Below, in pieces: positions 6,423 through 6,670 of a stretch of 6,670 nt of DNA. Origin of the DNA: Rhodoblastus sp052145335. Lineage in GTDB: Bacteria > Pseudomonadota > Alphaproteobacteria > Rhizobiales > Beijerinckiaceae. The stretch is from contig NZ_JBKQOU010000328.1 in the NCBI RefSeq assembly GCF_052145335.1, forward strand, positions 1 through 6,670. The letters are read 5' to 3'. Position numbers and translations under genes: made by a program. Every line of letters starts with the position of its first letter. Positions within the stretch are counted from its first letter, which is position 1. Under the pieces are notes generated by a model. It had not been told where the DNA came from. It searched no databases and saw only the letters and a program-made list of their open reading frames with translations.

Positions 6423-6670
6423 TTACGCGACTCCACTCTGCACTTTACGTAGGTAAATCTCTGGCTCACCCGACGTGATGTTGCACGAGCGGAGTCGAGT
6501 GAATCGCCAAGAGTAACGCTACGATTCCTCCTAAACGGGAAATACCCTAAACAGCCTTTGCGGTTTGGACAAGATGCTGGTTCGCTGAAGTCGCCATCGC
6601 CTCTCGCAGGCGAGCGTGACCTTCAAGAGCGGCAACTGCTTGTGCCGTGAAGCCAACCCTTTGGCGGGTT
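6320..6670 (-). repeat. repeat copy B, right arm of the inverted repeat, interrupted by a small element
   Basis: This is the inverted partner of copy A (about 1779-1980). Positions 6552-6591 match 1861-1900 over 40 identical bases and 6357-6370 match 1942-1955 over 14 bases. Similarity toward the window end (6592-6660) has scattered substitutions and two single-base indels, and the repeat may continue outside the window. Read on the minus strand, the part at 6670-6547 is an open frame ending in AMATSANQHLVQTAKAV then TAG, free of the stop and frameshifts seen in copy A. Copy B may therefore be the less decayed 3' end of a real gene entering from the right. The TAG itself is formed with the first base of the inserted element at 6408-6549. 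Copy B lies immediately upstream of the GT-C gene, just as copy A lies upstream of the GtrB-like gene. Confidence 0.8.
6408..6549. mobile_element. MITE-like element, about 140 bp, with TA at each edge
   Basis: The left end TAGAGCATTTCCC (from 6408) and the right end read inward on the minus strand, TAGGGTATTTCCC (from 6549), are terminal inverted repeats that match at 16 of the first 20 positions. A second inverted pair lies inside (CGACTCC 6428-6434 with GGAGTCG 6491-6497), along with a small palindrome, TTTAC/GTAAA, at 6444-6457. No open frame of useful length is present, so it would be non-autonomous. Each end begins with TA, the duplication left by IS630/Tc1-mariner-type transposases. The case is strengthened by repeat copy A. 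Removing this element and one TA makes copy B align with copy A with no gap for 39 bases past the shared TAG, so copy A represents the empty site. The transposase that could move it is not in the window. Confidence 0.72.

Noticed and set aside
1..6670. CRISPR array, tRNA, rRNA or riboswitch
   Set aside because: No regularly spaced direct repeats, no cloverleaf-like segment with a recognisable T-loop, and no conserved rRNA stretch were seen on either strand.

Overview
The window looks like chromosomal DNA from a GC-rich Gram-negative bacterium, most likely an alphaproteobacterium of the Rhizobiales (Hyphomicrobiales) type. That placement is an inference from gene style, the decayed IS1380-type transposase and the small TA-flanked repeat element; no rRNA or other marker gene is present. 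The content is an envelope-polysaccharide or glycolipid-modification locus sitting in repeat-littered DNA.

Layout, left to right. (1) Positions 2-301 (+) hold the 3' end of an unrecognised gene that enters from outside the window; its GC-rich third-position bias fades near position 215. (2) 405-1367 (-) encodes a very clear UDP-glucuronate decarboxylase (UDP-xylose synthase). (3) 1368-2050 has no intact gene. It contains a decayed, frameshifted IS1380-family transposase fragment (about 1436-1700, -) and one copy ('A', about 1779-1980) of a repeat. (4) 2051-4207 (+) is a tight three-gene operon: a GtrB/DPM1-like family 2 glycosyltransferase with two C-terminal membrane helices, a class I SAM-dependent methyltransferase, and a four-helix GtrA-like protein whose start overlaps the methyltransferase stop (ATGA). 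(5) 4339-6285 (-), convergent with that operon, is a large polytopic GT-C-type glycosyltransferase with an Asp-Asp-Glu motif in its first loop. (6) About 6320-6670 carries a second, inverted copy ('B') of the repeat. It is interrupted by a roughly 140-bp MITE-like element (6408-6549) with imperfect terminal inverted repeats and TA at both edges.

How the genes may work together: GtrB-like enzymes charge polyprenyl phosphate with one sugar in the cytoplasm, GtrA-like proteins are proposed to help move it across the inner membrane, and a polytopic GT-C enzyme transfers the sugar to an acceptor on the periplasmic side. All three roles are present here, together with a methyltransferase and an adjacent UDP-xylose synthase. 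A polyprenyl-phosphate-xylose (or methylated pentose) decoration pathway is a reasonable but unproven reading.

The most striking non-coding signal is the pair of inverted repeats bracketing the glycosyltransferase module. Copies A and B share 40 identical bases, and lining them up shows the MITE as a clean insertion at a TA: copy A preserves the unoccupied site.
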